Positions 50,400 through 59,111 of a stretch of 64,000 bases of DNA are shown piece by piece. Each line of letters starts with the position of its first letter. Position 1 is the stretch's first letter. Where the stretch lies: assembly GCA_036268615.1 (NCBI GenBank), contig DATATV010000064.1:1-64000 (forward strand). The letters are read 5' to 3'. The notes under the pieces are model-generated. The model was not told where the DNA came from. It made no database searches and saw nothing but the letters and a program-made list of their open reading frames with translations. The stretch comes from DATATV01 sp036268615. Its GTDB lineage: Bacteria > Actinomycetota > Actinomycetes > Mycobacteriales > Pseudonocardiaceae. The translations under genes were made by a program, and so were the position numbers.

Positions 50400-51254
50400 T
50401 CAGTTTCGTTTGGCGTGTTCGCCGAGCCAGTCCAGGGCTGCCGGACAGCGGCTCAGAACGGAAAGGTGGCCGTCATCGGGCCGCAGCCACAGTTCGGCCC
50501 AGCGGCAGCGTTGGGACAGCCACGACGAGTGCGCGCTGGGCACCACGCGGTCCTGCGCGCCGTGCAGGAACAGCACCGGGGCGCCGATGGTCTCCGGGTC
50601 GAAACCCCACGGGGTGACGTAGGCGACGTCGTCGTCGAGCATGCCGTCCGGACCATCGGCTAGGGCCCGCCGGGAACTGCCGCCCAGCCAGGACCACGGG
50701 CCTGCCAGGAACTTGTGGTCGGCGTCGGTGAACTGCTCCGGGTTGAAGTCGCCGACGGTGGCCAGGTGGGCGGCGAGCAGGTCCCGACCACCCGACGCGG
50801 CCCGGAGTTCGGCCTGGCCGAAGGCGGCCATGCCGGCGAACCAGTCCAGGTCCTGGGCGTCGAACGGGGCCAGGCCGGCCGCGCTGACCACGCCGAGCAC
50901 CCGCTCGGGCAACAGCGCGGCACACGCCAGCGCATGGGTTCCGCCACCGGACGCGCCGACCACCGCGAACTGGTCGACGCCGAGCGCGTCCACCACGGCC
51001 GTCACGTCCGCGACGACCGCGGCCACGTCCCGGCCACGCTGCGTGGTCGACCCGCCGTAACCGGGCCGGTCGTGCGACACCACCCGGATGCCCCGCCGCT
51101 CGGTCTCCGGCAGCAGCGGCGCGGGCGGCTCGCCGACCTGCGGTGTGCCGTGCAGCCAGTACACGGTCAGGCTGGGCTCGGCAGCACCCACACCGCTGTC
51201 ATACATCCGCAGCGTGCGCCCATCCCTCAGCTGGAGATCGCTCTCGGTCACCAC
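50400..51254 (-). CDS. Alpha/beta hydrolase
   Basis: 284 residues: oxyanion region WLHGTPQVGEP, nucleophile elbow AVVGASGGGTHAL (Ser about 100), VLFLHGAQDRVVP with the acid, and the late DDGHLSV with the catalytic His. A small cap domain lies between about 125 and 205. The GASGGG elbow suits the proline-iminopeptidase/haloalkane-like esterase group, but the substrate is not defined. GTG start at 51254. The decayed carboxylesterase gene begins about 40 bp downstream of its stop on the same strand. Confidence 0.88.
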   Translation of the reverse strand: MVTESDLQLRDGRTLRMYDSGVGAAEPSLTVYWLHGTPQVGEPPAPLLPETERRGIRVVSHDRPGYGGSTTQRGRDVAAVVADVTAVVDALGVDQFAVVGASGGGTHALACAALLPERVLGVVSAAGLAPFDAQDLDWFAGMAAFGQAELRAASGGRDLLAAHLATVGDFNPEQFTDADHKFLAGPWSWLGGSSRRALADGPDGMLDDDVAYVTPWGFDPETIGAPVLFLHGAQDRVVPSAHSSWLSQRCRWAELWLRPDDGHLSVLSRCPAALDWLGEHAKRN

Positions 51255-51331
51255 CCGGCGAGCCTAGACCGCACGAAGCCGCCGTGGCCGTAATGATCTG
51301 GGACCGGTCCGGCGGCTGCGCCGAACCGTGC

Positions 51332-52135
51332 TCAGCGCGCCGATCCGGGCCGGGTGCCGATGACCACGGTGGCGCCCAGGTCGGCGGAGCGGACCACCCT
51401 CGGCAGCAGGCCACCGCCCGCGACGGCCTCGACGGTGTGCGGGGCCTGCCGTTCGCTCGTCTCGATCAGCAGGTGGCCGCCGGGACTGAGCCAGTCGAGC
51501 GCACCAGCGGCCACCCGGCGCTGGATGTCCAGGCCGTCCCGGCCGCCGTCCAGTGCCACGGTCGGTTCATGGAGCCGCGCCTCCGGTGGCATCAGCCGGA
51601 TCGACCCGGTCGGCACGTAGGGCGCGTTGACGGTGAGGAGGTCCACCCGGCCGCGCAGTGTGCCCGGCAGCGCTCGGTAGAGGTCGCCCGCACAGACCTG
51701 GCCGCCGGCCGGGATGACGTTACGCCGGGCGCAGCGCACCGCGGCGGGTTCGATGTCCGCGGCGAACAACTCGATCCGGTCGAGTGCCGCGGCCAGCGCG
51801 ACGCCCACCGCGCCGGTCCCGCAGCACAGGTCGACGACCACCGTCCCGGCGCCGCGGGCCAAGGATTCTGCTTGGTGGACAAGGAATTCCGTGCGCCGGC
51901 GGGGCACGAACACACCGGGGTCGACGGCGATCCGCAGGCCGCAGAACTCCGCCCAGCCGAGGATCTGTTCGAGCGGCAGGCCGGCGACCCGGCGTTCCAC
52001 CAGGTCACTGAGGTCGGCTGCCGTGCTGGCCGCGGCCAGCAGCAACTCGGCCTCGTCCTCGGCGAACACGCACCCTGCGGCGCGCAGCCGGTCCACGACG
52101 TCGGAACGCCGCTGGGCTGATGGTGAGACTGGCAT
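51332..52135 (-). CDS. PrmC-like putative protein N5-glutamine methyltransferase
   Basis: 267 residues: an N-terminal helical domain (VDRLRAAGCVFAEDEAELLL, LPLEQILGWAEFCGL), then FVPRRRTEFLVHQAE, SAM motif VVDLCCGTGAVGVALA, VRCARRNV, and NAPYVPTGS. The last is the N-P-P-Y motif changed to N-A-P-Y, characteristic of the PrmC-related branch of unknown specificity rather than the release-factor methyltransferase. ATG at 52135 has AAAGGCG upstream. It is preceded by a small leader ORF and hairpin, suggesting translational or attenuation control. Confidence 0.87.
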   Translation of the reverse strand: MPVSPSAQRRSDVVDRLRAAGCVFAEDEAELLLAAASTAADLSDLVERRVAGLPLEQILGWAEFCGLRIAVDPGVFVPRRRTEFLVHQAESLARGAGTVVVDLCCGTGAVGVALAAALDRIELFAADIEPAAVRCARRNVIPAGGQVCAGDLYRALPGTLRGRVDLLTVNAPYVPTGSIRLMPPEARLHEPTVALDGGRDGLDIQRRVAAGALDWLSPGGHLLIETSERQAPHTVEAVAGGGLLPRVVRSADLGATVVIGTRPGSAR

Positions 52136-52162
52136 GACAAGCGCCTTTCGACATCCCGATGG

Positions 52163-52215
52163 GCGCTCCCGGTCACCTACGGCAGGTGAACCGCGCGGCG
52201 GTGAGACGGGAGCAC
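52163..52215 (-). promoter_or_regulatory. Leader hairpin between the leader peptide and the methyltransferase
   Basis: On the minus strand GTGCTCCCG (52215-52207) pairs with CGGGAGCGC (52171-52163), 9 bp with one G-U. An inner CACCT/AGGTG helix (52188-52184 with 52178-52174) spans the leader stop codon. Ribosome position on the leader ORF would decide which helix forms. Confidence 0.55.
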
Positions 52216-52236
52216 CCGGCCTGCACGAGCGGTCAT
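52177..52236 (-). CDS. 19-residue putative leader peptide
   Basis: ATG at 52236 has a very strong GAGGAGGTG 8 nt upstream. The product MTARAGRVLPSHRRAVHLP ends 42 nt before the PrmC-like methyltransferase start. Its Arg/His-rich end (SHRRAVHLP) recalls the short actinobacterial leader peptides that end in R-R-x-V-x-L motifs and sit before sulfur or biosynthetic genes. The ORF lies inside a hairpin, consistent with attenuation. Translation is well supported by the ribosome site; the regulatory role is inference. Confidence 0.65.
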   Translation of the reverse strand: MTARAGRVLPSHRRAVHLP

Positions 52237-52359
52237 GGGTTCCCACCTCCTCGATCCGGCGACTGCGTCAGGTGATGATGGTACCGGAGTCGGCGCGCTC
52301 ACCCATCCGTGGACAATGGCGCGGCCGGATCGAAATGATCGTGAGGCCGAGGGGAACTG

Positions 52360-53073
52360 ATGAAGAACCAACTGCTGGAACGGTTCTTGGTACACGGCGA
52401 GATCGAGTCGATCGAGCAGGTCACCCGCCGGATGCGCCGTATCCGGCTGGCCGGCCCCGCGATCGGCGAGCTGGCCTGGGTTCCCGGCCAGCAGATCCGC
52501 GTCTACGTCGGTGAGCTGACCGCGCTGCGCTCCTGGCGGGAGGGACTGCTGCGCACCTACTCGGTGTGGGAGCGCGCGGCGGAGACACTCGATCTGTGCG
52601 TGTTCGACCACGGTGGGGACGGCCCGGGCGCGCGCTGGAGCCGGGAGACCAAGGTCGGCCAGCCGGTGCTGTTCACCAAGCCGGAGGGCCGCCTGGTGAC
52701 CCGGCCGGCCGAGTACCACGTGTTCGCCGGCGAGGAGACCGCGTCGGTGGCGTTCGGCCCGATGCTGCGGGCGCTGCCGGCGGATGCGCGGATACACGGG
52801 GTGGTCGAGGTCGACTCGGCCGAGGGACAACTGCCGCTGCCCGACCAGATCGACTGGCGGTACCGCGAGGGCCGCTCGGCCGCGTCGTCGACGGCGCTGG
52901 TGGCGGCCGTCGCCGCGCTGCCGCTGCCCGACGAGCCGGGGGTGGCCTACGTGGCCGGCGAGGCCAGGACGATCCAGGCGGTCCGCGACCAGCTGGTGCG
53001 AGACCGCGGCTGGCCCCGTCAGTCGGTCATCACCAAACCGTTCTGGACCCCGGGCAAGCGCGGCCTGGACTGA
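52360..53073 (+). CDS. Siderophore-interacting protein (FAD-binding ferric reductase family)
   Basis: 237 residues: FAD-binding barrel with RMRRIRLAG, WVPGQQIRVYV and the flavin motif RTYSVWERA, then HGGDGPGARWSR typical of the SIP/ViuB family, and a ferredoxin-reductase-like second domain with FAGEETASVAFGPML and VAYVAGEARTIQAVRDQL, ending in a KPFWTPGKRGLD tail. These enzymes reduce Fe(III)-siderophores with NAD(P)H or F420-type donors in the cytosol to release iron. The ATG start follows GAGGGG. No siderophore genes are adjacent. Convergent with the aldo/keto reductase (4-bp gap). Confidence 0.92.
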   Translation: MKNQLLERFLVHGEIESIEQVTRRMRRIRLAGPAIGELAWVPGQQIRVYVGELTALRSWREGLLRTYSVWERAAETLDLCVFDHGGDGPGARWSRETKVGQPVLFTKPEGRLVTRPAEYHVFAGEETASVAFGPMLRALPADARIHGVVEVDSAEGQLPLPDQIDWRYREGRSAASSTALVAAVAALPLPDEPGVAYVAGEARTIQAVRDQLVRDRGWPRQSVITKPFWTPGKRGLD

Positions 53074-53077
53074 ACGG

Positions 53078-54058
53078 CTACTCGAAGCCGGCCACCTGGT
53101 GCGGCTGGTAGGGCTCGTCCAGCGCGGCCCGGTCCCCGGGCGACAGGCGCAGGTCGAGGGCGGCCACCGCGTCGTCGATGTGGTGCTTGCTGGTGGCGCC
53201 GACGATCGGTGCGGTGACCGCCGGATGGTCGGCCACCCAGGCCAGCGCGACCTGCGCCCTCGGCACGCCGAGCCGGTCGGCGACCTCGGCCAGCCGGTCG
53301 ACCACCGCCTGGTCGGCATCGGTGGTGTCGGCATAGAGGCTGTCGCCGAACGCGTCGTCGGCGGTCCGGGCGGTGCGGGTGCCGGCCGCCCTGGCCAGCC
53401 GGCCGCGGGCCAACGGGCTCCAGACCAGCACGCCGACGCCCTGGTCGGCGCACAGCGGCAGCATCTCCCGCTCCTCCTCGCGGTTGAGCAGGTTGTAGTG
53501 ATCCTGCATGGCCACGAACCGCGGCCCGCCGTGCCGGTCGGCGGTGAACAGCGCCTTCGCGAACTGCCAGGCGTACATCGAGGACGCGCCGAGGTAGCGG
53601 ACCTTGCCGGCGCGCACGACGTCCTCCAGCGCGGCGAGTGTCTCCTCGATCGGTGTCCGCGCATCCCAGCGGTGGATCTGGTACAGGTCGATGTACTCGG
53701 TGCCCAGCCTGCGCAGGCTGTTGTCCACCTCGGCCAGGATGGCCTTGCGGGACAGTCCACCGGCGTTGGTGCCGGAGCGCATCGGGCCGAAGACCTTGGT
53801 CGCGACGACCACCTCGTCCCGGTCGGCGACCTCGCGCAGCGCCCGGCCGAGGATCTCCTCGCTGTGGCCGTCGGAGTAGACGTTGGCCGTGTCGAAGAAG
53901 TTCACGCCCAGACCAAGTGCGTGCTCCACCAGTTCGCGGCAGTCTGGCTCCGGCAGCGTCCAGCTGTCCGCGCCGCGATCGGGCGCGCCGAAACTCATCG
54001 TGCCCAGGCACAACCGGGAGACGTCGAGTCCGGTGTCGCCGAGCTTCACGTATTCCAT
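53078..54058 (-). CDS. Aldo/keto reductase
   Basis: 326 residues, with the AKR tetrad in FFDTANVYSDG (Asp, Tyr), VVVATKVFGP (Lys) and LYQIHRWD (His), plus LGRALRE and the NADPH-binding tail VGATSKHHIDDAVAAL. Start ATG at 54058 with GGTGAGGA upstream. It is the first gene after the sugar-pathway operon, separated from it by a strong hairpin that lies only 25 bp before this start, so it is either read by partial readthrough or has a promoter overlapping the hairpin. It could reduce a sugar or keto intermediate of that pathway. Confidence 0.92.
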   Translation of the reverse strand: MEYVKLGDTGLDVSRLCLGTMSFGAPDRGADSWTLPEPDCRELVEHALGLGVNFFDTANVYSDGHSEEILGRALREVADRDEVVVATKVFGPMRSGTNAGGLSRKAILAEVDNSLRRLGTEYIDLYQIHRWDARTPIEETLAALEDVVRAGKVRYLGASSMYAWQFAKALFTADRHGGPRFVAMQDHYNLLNREEEREMLPLCADQGVGVLVWSPLARGRLARAAGTRTARTADDAFGDSLYADTTDADQAVVDRLAEVADRLGVPRAQVALAWVADHPAVTAPIVGATSKHHIDDAVAALDLRLSPGDRAALDEPYQPHQVAGFE

Positions 54059-54082
54059 CCAGTCCTCACCCCACGGTGTCGG

Positions 54083-54126
54083 CGGCGGGCCGCCGGGCGG
54101 CCTGTTTCCCGCCCGGCGGGCCGCCG
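54083..54126 (-). terminator. Hairpin terminator at the end of the sugar-pathway operon
   Basis: An 18-bp stem with one mismatch (54083-54100 with 54109-54126) around an 8-nt loop, beginning 17 bp after the PhyH stop and ending 25 bp before the aldo/keto reductase start. It may act as an attenuator for the latter. Confidence 0.75.
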
Positions 54127-54142
54127 GCATGGCTGCTTTCGG

Positions 54143-54982
54143 TCAGTTCGCCGACCCCGGATTCCGTTGCTCACCAAGGTATCGCTGGCCGGCGCCCCGC
54201 CCCTGGACGAGTTCCCAGTGGGCCGTGGTCGGGTCGGCGTAGACGTTGCCCGCCCGGTCCTCGCCCCTGGCCAGGAACACCTGGTGTTTGTGCCCCAGTT
54301 TCTCGTGGTTGAACCGCACCGTCGTCGGGATGTACCGCATCGTGAAGGCGCAGCGGCGCAACGCGCTGGTGTTGGCGTTGCTGCCGTGGACCAGCGTGCC
54401 GGGGTGGATGCTGCACTGGTTGGGCAGCACCTCCACCGGCACCGCGCGGTCCGCCTCGATCTCCGAGGGAATCAGCTCCTCGTCGAACACGCTCTGCTCG
54501 CTGTCCAGGTTGCGGTACCCCGCCGCCGAGGCGCGGTGGCTGCCGGGGATCACCCGCATACAGCCGTTCTCCTCGGTGGACGGGTCGATCGCCAGCCAGA
54601 CGGTGATCGCCCTGGCCGCCGGTTCGATCGTCTCCCGCCAGAAATAGGCGTCCTGGTGCCACGGCACGCTCTTGCCGTCACCGGCGGGCTTGCAGAAGAA
54701 GTGCGAGGAGAACACCGCGATGTCCGGACCGATGATCGACTCGACCAGGTCGAGCACGTCCTCGTGCAGCAGCCAGCGGAACAGGGCCGGATCGGTGAAG
54801 TGCGGAACGTCCATGTTCTCCGGGCGCTCGCCCTCGGGCAGCGCCGCGAGCTTGCGCTCGAAATGCGAACGGAGGGCCTGGAAGTCCGCCTGCGGCAGCA
54901 ACGCGTCCTTCGTCAGATAGCCGTACGTCCGGTAGAACTCCAGTTCCGTGGCCGACAGTGCGGCCGTCCTGGCGCTCGTCAT
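54143..54982 (-). CDS. PhyH-family Fe(II)/2-oxoglutarate dioxygenase
   Basis: 279 residues: phytanoyl-CoA dioxygenase-like double-stranded beta-helix with the metal triad in VPWHQDAYFW (H-x-D) and a distal His in HPGTLVHGSN, and the 2-oxoglutarate Arg region ALRRCAFTMRYIP. ITVWLAIDPSTEENGCMRVI and PGSHRAS are diagnostic of this family. It hydroxylates or oxidises small molecules. The ATG at 54982 has GGGAAGGT upstream. It is the last gene of the seven-gene operon, 19 bp after the glycosyltransferase, so it is likely a late tailoring step. Confidence 0.92.
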   Translation of the reverse strand: MTSARTAALSATELEFYRTYGYLTKDALLPQADFQALRSHFERKLAALPEGERPENMDVPHFTDPALFRWLLHEDVLDLVESIIGPDIAVFSSHFFCKPAGDGKSVPWHQDAYFWRETIEPAARAITVWLAIDPSTEENGCMRVIPGSHRASAAGYRNLDSEQSVFDEELIPSEIEADRAVPVEVLPNQCSIHPGTLVHGSNANTSALRRCAFTMRYIPTTVRFNHEKLGHKHQVFLARGEDRAGNVYADPTTAHWELVQGRGAGQRYLGEQRNPGSAN

Positions 54983-55001
54983 CGTTACCTTCCCTTCGTT
55001 G

Positions 55002-56423
55002 TCATCGGCCACCGGCCAGCAGTTCGGCCGTGGTGACCACTTCGTGGTCGGGCAGGAAGTCGCGCAGCACCCGGTTGCGGGCGCGGGTGCCCATCGCGGT
55101 GGTGTCCGCCGCGCCGTGCACGGTCGCGGCGAGCAGCGCGCCGAACGCCGCCCGATCGGTCGGATCGTCGACCAGCAGGCCGTCCTCGCCATGGGTGATC
55201 TGCTCCCGGATGCCACCCACCGCACTGGCCAGCACGACCCGCGACTTCCACATCGCCTCGGTCACGGTCAGCCCGAATCCCTCGGCCAGGCTCTTCTGCA
55301 CCACCACGGCCGCGGCTCGTTGGATCGCGTTGACCAGCACGGCGTTCTCCGCCTGCGCGGCCATCGGCAGGCAGATCAGGCCCACCCGGCGCCGCCGGGT
55401 CCGCGGCAGCGCGTGCCAGGCCCGCACGCACCGGTCGAACCAGGCCGCCTGCTCGACGTCGTCGGGGATACCGGCCGGGTCGGGCCCGACCAGCGCCAGG
55501 TAACCAGGGCAACCCGACTCGGCGAACGCGGTCAGCACACCGTCCATGTCCTTGAGCCGGTCCCAGCGGGAGATCTGGGCGACGATCGGCTCGCCCGGTT
55601 CCGGCGGCCCATCGGTGACCATCCGAACAGGACGGTCCAGCGCGACCGGCCCGGCCGGGGTGTCCACCGTCGTCCGTACGGGTGCGGCGGCCGGGCCGCG
55701 CAGACCGCACCGGGCCAGACAGGTGGCCAGCACGTCGTCGGGCAGGTCGCAGTTCTTGACCGCGAACGGCGAGATGAACGGCGGCAGGATCGCCACCCGG
55801 TGTTCGCGCAGCCGCTCGGGCACGTGCCGGCGCACCGAGAACAGCAGCGCGTCGGCGCGGTCCAGCAGCGGCGCGAGGAACTCCCAGGCCGACTCGGAAG
55901 CCGCGGTCGGCTCGTCCACCCCGATGTGACAACGCCAGTACACGGCCGCCACCTGCTCGCTGAGCGCGCCGACCAGCCCGGCGGTCTGGTGATCGTGCAG
56001 CAGCACGACATCGTTGGGCGCCACCAGATCGGAGATCGTTTTGGCGTTGCCGTCGAGCGTCTGCCGGTAGTCCGCCCGCTCCCGCCAGCCGAGCCCGGCC
56101 GCGCTGTCGGAGTTGCCGTCGGCCGTGCCGTAGAGCGCAAGGCCGAGGGACTTGGTGACGGCGAAGAAGCGCTCGTCACCGTCGAGCACGAGCCAGCCGA
56201 CCCGCACGCCGAGGCTGCGGTAGAGCGGCAGCAGGGTGTGCAGCATCTCCGCGACACCACCGCCGGCCGGGGTCGAGTTGACGTGCCAGAGGGTGCCCCC
56301 GGCCAGCCGCTCGCGGATCGTGTCGGCCGCCGCCCGCAGCCGGGCCGCGCGGTCGGGGCCGATCAGCCGGAGAAAGTCTTTCAGCTGCGGGAAATCCGGT
56401 GCGACGTCCTGGATCATCACCAT
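55002..56423 (-). CDS. GT4-fold glycosyltransferase, TreT/trehalose-synthase-like
   Basis: 473 residues. N-terminal LWHVNSTPAGGGVAEML (the glycosyltransferring trehalose-synthase signature near 45-62), VVLLHDHQTAGLV, IGVDEPT, IVAQISRWDRLKDMDGV at the domain junction and the donor-binding VVVQKSLAEGFGLTVTEAMW. TreT joins NDP-glucose and glucose to trehalose with retention; relatives form other alpha-linked disaccharides and C7-cyclitol pseudo-sugars. Here the neighbours suggest an unusual acceptor. Start ATG at 56423 (VMIQDVAPDF follows). Gap of 49 bp from the MFS gene. Confidence 0.88.
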   Translation of the reverse strand: MVMIQDVAPDFPQLKDFLRLIGPDRAARLRAAADTIRERLAGGTLWHVNSTPAGGGVAEMLHTLLPLYRSLGVRVGWLVLDGDERFFAVTKSLGLALYGTADGNSDSAAGLGWRERADYRQTLDGNAKTISDLVAPNDVVLLHDHQTAGLVGALSEQVAAVYWRCHIGVDEPTAASESAWEFLAPLLDRADALLFSVRRHVPERLREHRVAILPPFISPFAVKNCDLPDDVLATCLARCGLRGPAAAPVRTTVDTPAGPVALDRPVRMVTDGPPEPGEPIVAQISRWDRLKDMDGVLTAFAESGCPGYLALVGPDPAGIPDDVEQAAWFDRCVRAWHALPRTRRRRVGLICLPMAAQAENAVLVNAIQRAAAVVVQKSLAEGFGLTVTEAMWKSRVVLASAVGGIREQITHGEDGLLVDDPTDRAAFGALLAATVHGAADTTAMGTRARNRVLRDFLPDHEVVTTAELLAGGR

Positions 56424-56472
56424 CTCTTCACCTGCCTTCCGGTGGTCAACTGCCGGTCGACCGCTGGACCGG

Positions 56473-57564
56473 TCAACCGTGCGAGATCAGGAACTGGCCG
56501 ATCAGCAGCGGAAACAACATCGCCCCGATGCTCGCCGCGCACAGGCACAGCGCGCTCACCCGCCCGGTCACCTGCCCGCGCCGGGCCAGCAGGGTGAACG
56601 CCGACGGGAAGATCGATGACATGGACAGTCCGAACACGACGGTCCCGACACCGAGAAAGACCGGTGCCGCCGGTGACAGCGCGATCGCGGCCAGGGTCAG
56701 CACGCAGGCCAGCACGCTCACCATGATCATCCGTCCGGCGGACATCCGGCGGGTGAAGGGCAGCCAGAGCAGCCGCCCGACGGTGACCGCCACCCAGAAC
56801 AACGAGGTGAAGTAGGCCGCGTCGGCGGCGGAACCGGCGATTCCCCTGGTCAACGAGTAGGACGGAATCCAGCCGGCGAAACTCACCTCGGCGCCGACGT
56901 AGAAGAACAGCAGCAGCGCCACCGACAACACGAACCGGTAGTTGACCCGGGCGGCCGGCGGCTCGTCCGGTTCGGCCGTCAGACTCGGGCTGGCCAGCGT
57001 GCCCAGCCGGACGATCAGCGTCACCGCGACCGCGGCGGCCACCCAGTAGGCCCAGCGCACGTCGCCGGTCCAGTTGATGGACTGGGCGATCACGATCGGC
57101 ATCAGCAGCGAGCCGAGGCCGAGACAGAAGTCGGCGGCGTTCATGTACGGACCGACCGTGCCGCGACGCACCCAGACCAACAGTGTGTTCACGGTGACGA
57201 TCAGGAACGTCTTGGACATGCCGAGGAACCACCAGGCCGGGATGAGCAGCATCCGGTCGGAGATGAACGGCATCAGCACGGTGATCGCGGTGATCCCGGT
57301 CAGGCCGGCGATCGCCTGCAGGTGTGGCGGGAACCGGTTGAGCAACTGGCCGGCCAACAGCGACCCGCACACCGAGCCGAACGCGTCGACGGTGAACAGG
57401 ATGCTCAACGCGGTCAGCGGTGAGTGGGTCGCCGTTGCGAAGCTGGCCAGCGACGGTCCCAGCGTGGCCGACAGGATGCCGACCAGGCCGAAACACAGGA
57501 AGTAGCTGGTGGTCTGGGCTCGTGGCGCGCTCGTGTCACGCACCCTCGTGGTCACCCCTTGCAC
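56473..57564 (-). CDS. MFS transporter of the sugar-pathway operon
   Basis: 363 residues with about eleven to twelve hydrophobic segments (SYFLCFGLVGILSATLGPSL; LLIPAWWFLGMSKTFLI; FVLSVALLLFFYVGAEVSFAG; VGTVVFGLSMSSIFPSAFTLL, in segments). FGLVGILSATLGPSL and VGAEVSFAGWIPSY resemble the FucP/MFSD4-type sugar transporters. It could export the pathway product or import its precursor. ATG start at 57564. Twenty bp separate it from the isomerase gene upstream in the operon. Confidence 0.87.
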   Translation of the reverse strand: MQGVTTRVRDTSAPRAQTTSYFLCFGLVGILSATLGPSLASFATATHSPLTALSILFTVDAFGSVCGSLLAGQLLNRFPPHLQAIAGLTGITAITVLMPFISDRMLLIPAWWFLGMSKTFLIVTVNTLLVWVRRGTVGPYMNAADFCLGLGSLLMPIVIAQSINWTGDVRWAYWVAAAVAVTLIVRLGTLASPSLTAEPDEPPAARVNYRFVLSVALLLFFYVGAEVSFAGWIPSYSLTRGIAGSAADAAYFTSLFWVAVTVGRLLWLPFTRRMSAGRMIMVSVLACVLTLAAIALSPAAPVFLGVGTVVFGLSMSSIFPSAFTLLARRGQVTGRVSALCLCAASIGAMLFPLLIGQFLISHG

Positions 57565-57585
57565 GCCCGAACCTCCTTGCTGTCG

Positions 57586-58251
57586 TCAGCGGGCGACGGC
57601 CGCCTGGGCCAGCGCGGGCCGGCCGGCGGCGATCCGCGCCTTGAGCAGGCCGGTCAGCATGTGGTTCACCGACAACATCTCGTCCTCGAAGTGGAAGTTG
57701 TTGTCGTTCTTGCCGGTCTGGCCAGGGAAGCGGGAACTGCCCGGCACGACCAGGCAGACCTCGGCCAACTCCCGGCACCGCCCGCCGGTGCCCTTGGTCA
57801 TCGCGAACGTCCGGGCGCCGGCGTCGACCGCCGTCTCAAGGGCGCGCACCACGTTGGGCGAGTTGCCGCTCCCCGAGTACGCCATCACCAGATCGCTCGG
57901 GGTGACGAACGGGGCCAATGAGCCGGCGTACATGTTGTCCTGGCCGAGGTCGTTGACCAGCCCGGTCAGCTCGGCACCGGACCCGCACAGGTTGACGAAG
58001 TTGAGCCGTTTGATGCTCACCGGCAGTTGGCTGCCCTTGTCCTCGCTGACGAACGGGTGGTGCTTGAAGTCGCAGTAGGCGTGGTCGAGTGTGCCGGCGT
58101 TGCCGCCGTTGGCCATCGCGTAGACGGTGCCGCCCTCGTCGTAGGTGCGGAACAGCAGTTCGGCGGCCCTGGCCACGTCGGGCACCGGGAAGTCGGTCAG
58201 GATCTGGCGTTTCTCGGCCAGATAAAGCTGAATGGTGTCGAGGATGTTCAT
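57586..58251 (-). CDS. SIS-domain sugar-phosphate isomerase (GmhA-like)
   Basis: 221 residues: MNILDTIQLYLAEKRQILTD, then TVYAMANGGNAGTLDHAYCDF, LAYSGSGNSPNVVRALETA-type phosphate loop (read MAYSGSGNSPNVVRALE), KGTGGRCRELAEVCLVV and a terminal helix with FEDEMLSVNHMLTGLL. This is the phosphoheptose isomerase arrangement, which converts sedoheptulose 7-phosphate to a heptose phosphate; sulfosugar isomerases share the fold. ATG at 58251 overlaps the cupin stop (ATGA), so the two are coupled. A ketose made by the split transketolase is a plausible substrate. Confidence 0.88.
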   Translation of the reverse strand: MNILDTIQLYLAEKRQILTDFPVPDVARAAELLFRTYDEGGTVYAMANGGNAGTLDHAYCDFKHHPFVSEDKGSQLPVSIKRLNFVNLCGSGAELTGLVNDLGQDNMYAGSLAPFVTPSDLVMAYSGSGNSPNVVRALETAVDAGARTFAMTKGTGGRCRELAEVCLVVPGSSRFPGQTGKNDNNFHFEDEMLSVNHMLTGLLKARIAAGRPALAQAAVAR

Positions 58252-59060
58252 TCGTGGCCTGCCGAGTGCTCGGTCTCGATCCGGCCGTTGCGCCGCCCCG
58301 AGTCGTCCTGCCAGCGGATGACGTCGTCCAGTTCGGGCGTGGACACCTCGATCGAGGTGTAGTCCGAGCGGGCGATGACCCGGTGCAGGATGTGCGGGGC
58401 CGAGGTCCAGCCGGTGCGCGGCTGGTGGGTGCTGGCCGGCAGCTGGTCCTGGTCGATCACCGCGTCCGGGTTCGCCGGCGCGACGGTGCCGTTGAGGACG
58501 GTGGCCTCGCCCTCGATCACGTAGTTGGTCTCGGCCTTGCGCTCGTGGGACTGCAACGAGGACTGGTGGCCCTTGGTCATGTGGATCTGCTTCATCGCGT
58601 ACTCGGCGCCGTCGAGGTTCTGCGCGTACCAGACCTCGTGGCCCCACGGCTTGTGCACGGTGTAGTAGGACACCGGCGGGCACTCGAAGGTCGTGGCCAG
58701 CTCGGTCAGGGCGATCGCCTGCGCCGACTCCCGGCTCTCCCCGGTGGCAGTGCCCGCCTCGACGATCACCAGCGGCCGGTCGGTGGCGTTGCTGAGCTGG
58801 TAGACGGTGCCGGGCCGGACGTGCCAGCCCTGGAGGTAGTCGTAGCGGGTCGTGCTGATGTCACCGAACTCGCCGACCACCCCGAGTTCCGCCTGGCCCT
58901 GGATCACCACGAAGCTGCGGTGGTCACGGGCGTGCCAACGGAACTGCGACAGGTGGTAGGGGCGGATCGCGTGCTGCACGAACAGATAGGGCCAGTGCAC
59001 GCCTTCGCCGACCAGGTCGTTGACCTGACCGTAGGCACGGCTGGCGATGGTCGAAGTCAT
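58248..59060 (-). CDS. Bicupin protein, sugar-phosphate isomerase/epimerase-like
   Basis: 270 residues with two cupin domains. The first (about 25-115) holds RWHARDHRSFVVIQGQAELG; the second (about 135-250) begins VHKPWGHEVWYAQN, the K-P-W-G motif of type II mannose-6-phosphate isomerases, followed by KQIHMTKGHQSSLQSHERKA and YVIEGEATVLNG with likely metal-ligand His, Gln and Glu. It may isomerise or epimerise a sugar phosphate or act as a metal-dependent enzyme on the transketolase product. Start ATG at 59060; overlaps the SIS gene by 4 bp. Catalytic function is inference. Confidence 0.83.
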   Translation of the reverse strand: MTSTIASRAYGQVNDLVGEGVHWPYLFVQHAIRPYHLSQFRWHARDHRSFVVIQGQAELGVVGEFGDISTTRYDYLQGWHVRPGTVYQLSNATDRPLVIVEAGTATGESRESAQAIALTELATTFECPPVSYYTVHKPWGHEVWYAQNLDGAEYAMKQIHMTKGHQSSLQSHERKAETNYVIEGEATVLNGTVAPANPDAVIDQDQLPASTHQPRTGWTSAPHILHRVIARSDYTSIEVSTPELDDVIRWQDDSGRRNGRIETEHSAGHE

Positions 59061-59111
59061 CGGGTCACCTCGAATCTGTCGATTTTTCCTTCCCGGACAA
59101 GCGACTTCGGC

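Noticed and set aside
54083..54126. Start region of a longer aldo/keto reductase
   Set aside because: The in-frame extension is Pro/Gly/Arg-rich and encoded by the hairpin itself. The ATG at 54058 has a ribosome site and begins the conserved fold.
52784..55036. A 750-residue plus-strand open frame over the aldo/keto reductase and PhyH genes
   Set aside because: It is opposite two genes with complete catalytic motifs, and its translation is low-complexity Arg/Gly/Ala sequence.
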